Assembly: GCF_918797505.1 (NCBI RefSeq)
Contig: NC_092794.1
Location: forward strand, 71,461,345-71,525,344
Direction of reading: 5' to 3'
Source: Bemisia tabaci
Taxonomy: Eukaryota > Arthropoda > Insecta > Hemiptera > Aleyrodidae
Length of the DNA stretch: 64,000 nt
In this document: positions 62,640 to 64,000 of the stretch, in pieces
How the letters are laid out: every line of letters begins with the position of its first letter
Position numbering within the stretch: the stretch's first letter is position 1
Position numbers and translations under genes: made by a program
Notes under the pieces: model-generated
What the model was told of the DNA's origin: nothing
What the model saw: only the letters and a program-made list of their open reading frames with translations
Database searches by the model: none

Positions 62640-64000
62640 GAGGATGCGGTGTATCCTCGGGCGATACCCTCAGGAGCGTTAAGTTCCGAAGCCCGAGGAA
62701 AGGATGGGTTGGAATTCGGGCGGATAAACAAATGCATAATCCTTATGCATATGCATACGTACATCCATAAACACGCGGAGTTGAAGCCGTTGGTGGCAGC
62801 GGGTGGCGGATGTTTTCACACAGTTGGCGGGGTGATCGAGCAGGAGTCAATATTGAACAAACATTATAATAACCCGCTCACAGTCGAAGCCCCACTCGGC
62901 AGTGGCCGCGGCCGATCCGCGGATTAAGATGGATCGCCAACTGGGCATAATGGACATCCCCCCCCCCCCCAGCCACCCAACATACGCCGCACATTGGCCG
63001 CCCCAGGACTCCCCGCTACAACCCATTGGCGGATCCAAGGAGAGGGGGCGCGTGCCCCCCCCCCCCCCTCTTCCCGTTCGCCCGTAAAACACGAAAAAAA
63101 TGAAATGAACCACTGGACAAACTGTGCGATGGAAGCATTACCACCGGACACAGCTTTCGATGAGTGCGGATTGCGCGCTCTATGACCAACTTCCCCGGGT
63201 GAGCGAGGGAAATTAATGGAGAGTCCACTGAGCAGACTTAAAGTTGGCAAACCTGGACTGGTTTATCTGATAATCTCGAAGCGCGGCTGGAGGTAGCTTT
63301 TAATGCTCACTTGTCAATGCGTGTCACTTATTGAGCCCATATTCACTTTGCTTTTTTAAGCCAATGCCAAAGTCCGATGAATTGGGAGGGATGATCACCA
63401 GCTACCGGCCGAAGGTTCGTTTATAGTGGCGCATTAGAAGTGGGTAGAAAAATAACTGGTTGATTCATGAAGGATACTTAAATTTAGTCCGAACGCTCCG
63501 AGTTGGTACACTGAAATACTCTGATCAATGGTGAATCTTACGGACGCCATGCTGCTTCGTTAATTGAAGTTTTGGACGGTTCTTCTGTATACAAGTGAAG
63601 TCAGGCTCGGACCGGCCATATGGCCTATCTGCCATTGGCGGATACGCCCCCTTGGCACGCCGAAAACACGCCCCTCTGACGGATAGCAAAATATAAGAAA
63701 AAAAAAAAAAAATTACAACCGAGAATATATGCGGAAAATGTCTTAAATGAACGGAAGCAGAGAGAGTTAGGAGTAAAGAAATGTGCTTTTACGCATGTTA
63801 GTGGTGAACAGGGGTCCAAGAGCTACTTTCTGAAGCATAAACACTTTTCTGTGAAATTTTCACCTTTTTGTTGACATACAGGCGCTTTATGATCCTCCTC
63901 CTTTATTCGCCGTGTGTAACTTCCTTGCGTGTAAGCGATGGTCGCGGGTCGGTTCGATTTTTAGACATACGCACTCTTTATAGACGTCTTGAGAGACCTT
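62640..64000. other. Unique sequence with two hAT-like termini
   Basis: CCATTGGCGGATCCAAGGAG followed by a G/C-rich stretch and C run (63021-63069), and CCATTGGCGGATACGCCCCC (63631-63650), match the CATTGGCGGATCC end of the 50530 hAT-type MITE. Both point the same way and partner ends were not found. C runs at 62957-62969 and 63055-63069. Frames of 60-130 codons on both strands through 62520-63250 conflict and have no motif. Confidence 0.45.

Noticed and set aside
1..64000. Bacterial operons, phage or viral genes
   Set aside because: No ribosome-binding-site-spaced ORFs, no recognisable viral or bacterial protein, and pervasive eukaryotic repeats.

Overview
This window reads as arthropod nuclear DNA, most likely from an insect with a repeat-rich genome. 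The evidence is the absence of any long conserved ORF or operon, dense short inverted-repeat transposons, a tRNA-derived SINE, poly-T/poly-A tracts of 27-47 nt, minisatellites, and a fragment of mitochondrial large-subunit rRNA inserted in the nuclear sequence (47205-47449). Several repeats, notably the CTGCCGTGCTAAGG family, resemble sequences I associate with hemipterans such as whiteflies. That is an impression only, and I could not search for it.

Most of what can be supported is non-autonomous DNA transposons. (A) About eight ~253-bp elements with CTGCCGTGCTAAGG termini, nearly all with matching 4-bp target-site duplications (TSDs). (B) Nine elements with GGACGTATTT termini and 4-bp TSDs, from 76 bp to a 2607-bp composite at 965-3571. 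(C) Four 0.8-0.9-kb hAT-type elements (CAGGGCCGG, 8-bp TSD) with a variable number of internal ~70-bp repeats. (D) Palindromic CAGTGGCGTGGCG elements and related hAT-type MITEs. (E-O) Smaller families, several nested in each other. There are three large palindromic or foldback structures: 33941-35787 (817-bp arms, 9-bp TSD), 44958-45963, and 43084-44125. Two composites, 965-3571 and about 27660-31320, carry facing arrays of a 130-bp unit containing CCAAGATGGCGG. A 2117-bp element has inserted into the second array, and it contains a further element.

Region by region: 0-7.6 kb is composite B plus D, A, B and C insertions. 7.6-14 kb is mostly unique DNA with a SINE, two palindromes and two exon-like segments. 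14.5-15.9 kb is a 26-bp minisatellite. 16-26.7 kb is unique DNA interrupted by MITEs, with exon-like segments at 24.2-24.4 and 25.3-25.4 kb. 27.6-31.6 kb is the second 130-bp foldback composite. 33.9-35.8 kb is the long palindrome. 36-46 kb is mixed MITEs. 47.2 kb is the NUMT. 48-52 kb is mostly unique and holds the best candidates for host exons. 52-58 kb is again MITE-dense. 59.5-60 kb is an AT-rich minisatellite. 60-64 kb is MITEs including a clear three-layer nest.

No complete protein-coding gene can be identified. Some short open segments with splice-like borders look coding by composition and are listed with low to moderate confidence and no assigned function. Where a stretch shows nothing recognisable, that is stated. 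All calls are by eye: repeat families rest on sequence matches between copies within this window, and superfamily names rest on TIR and TSD pattern only.
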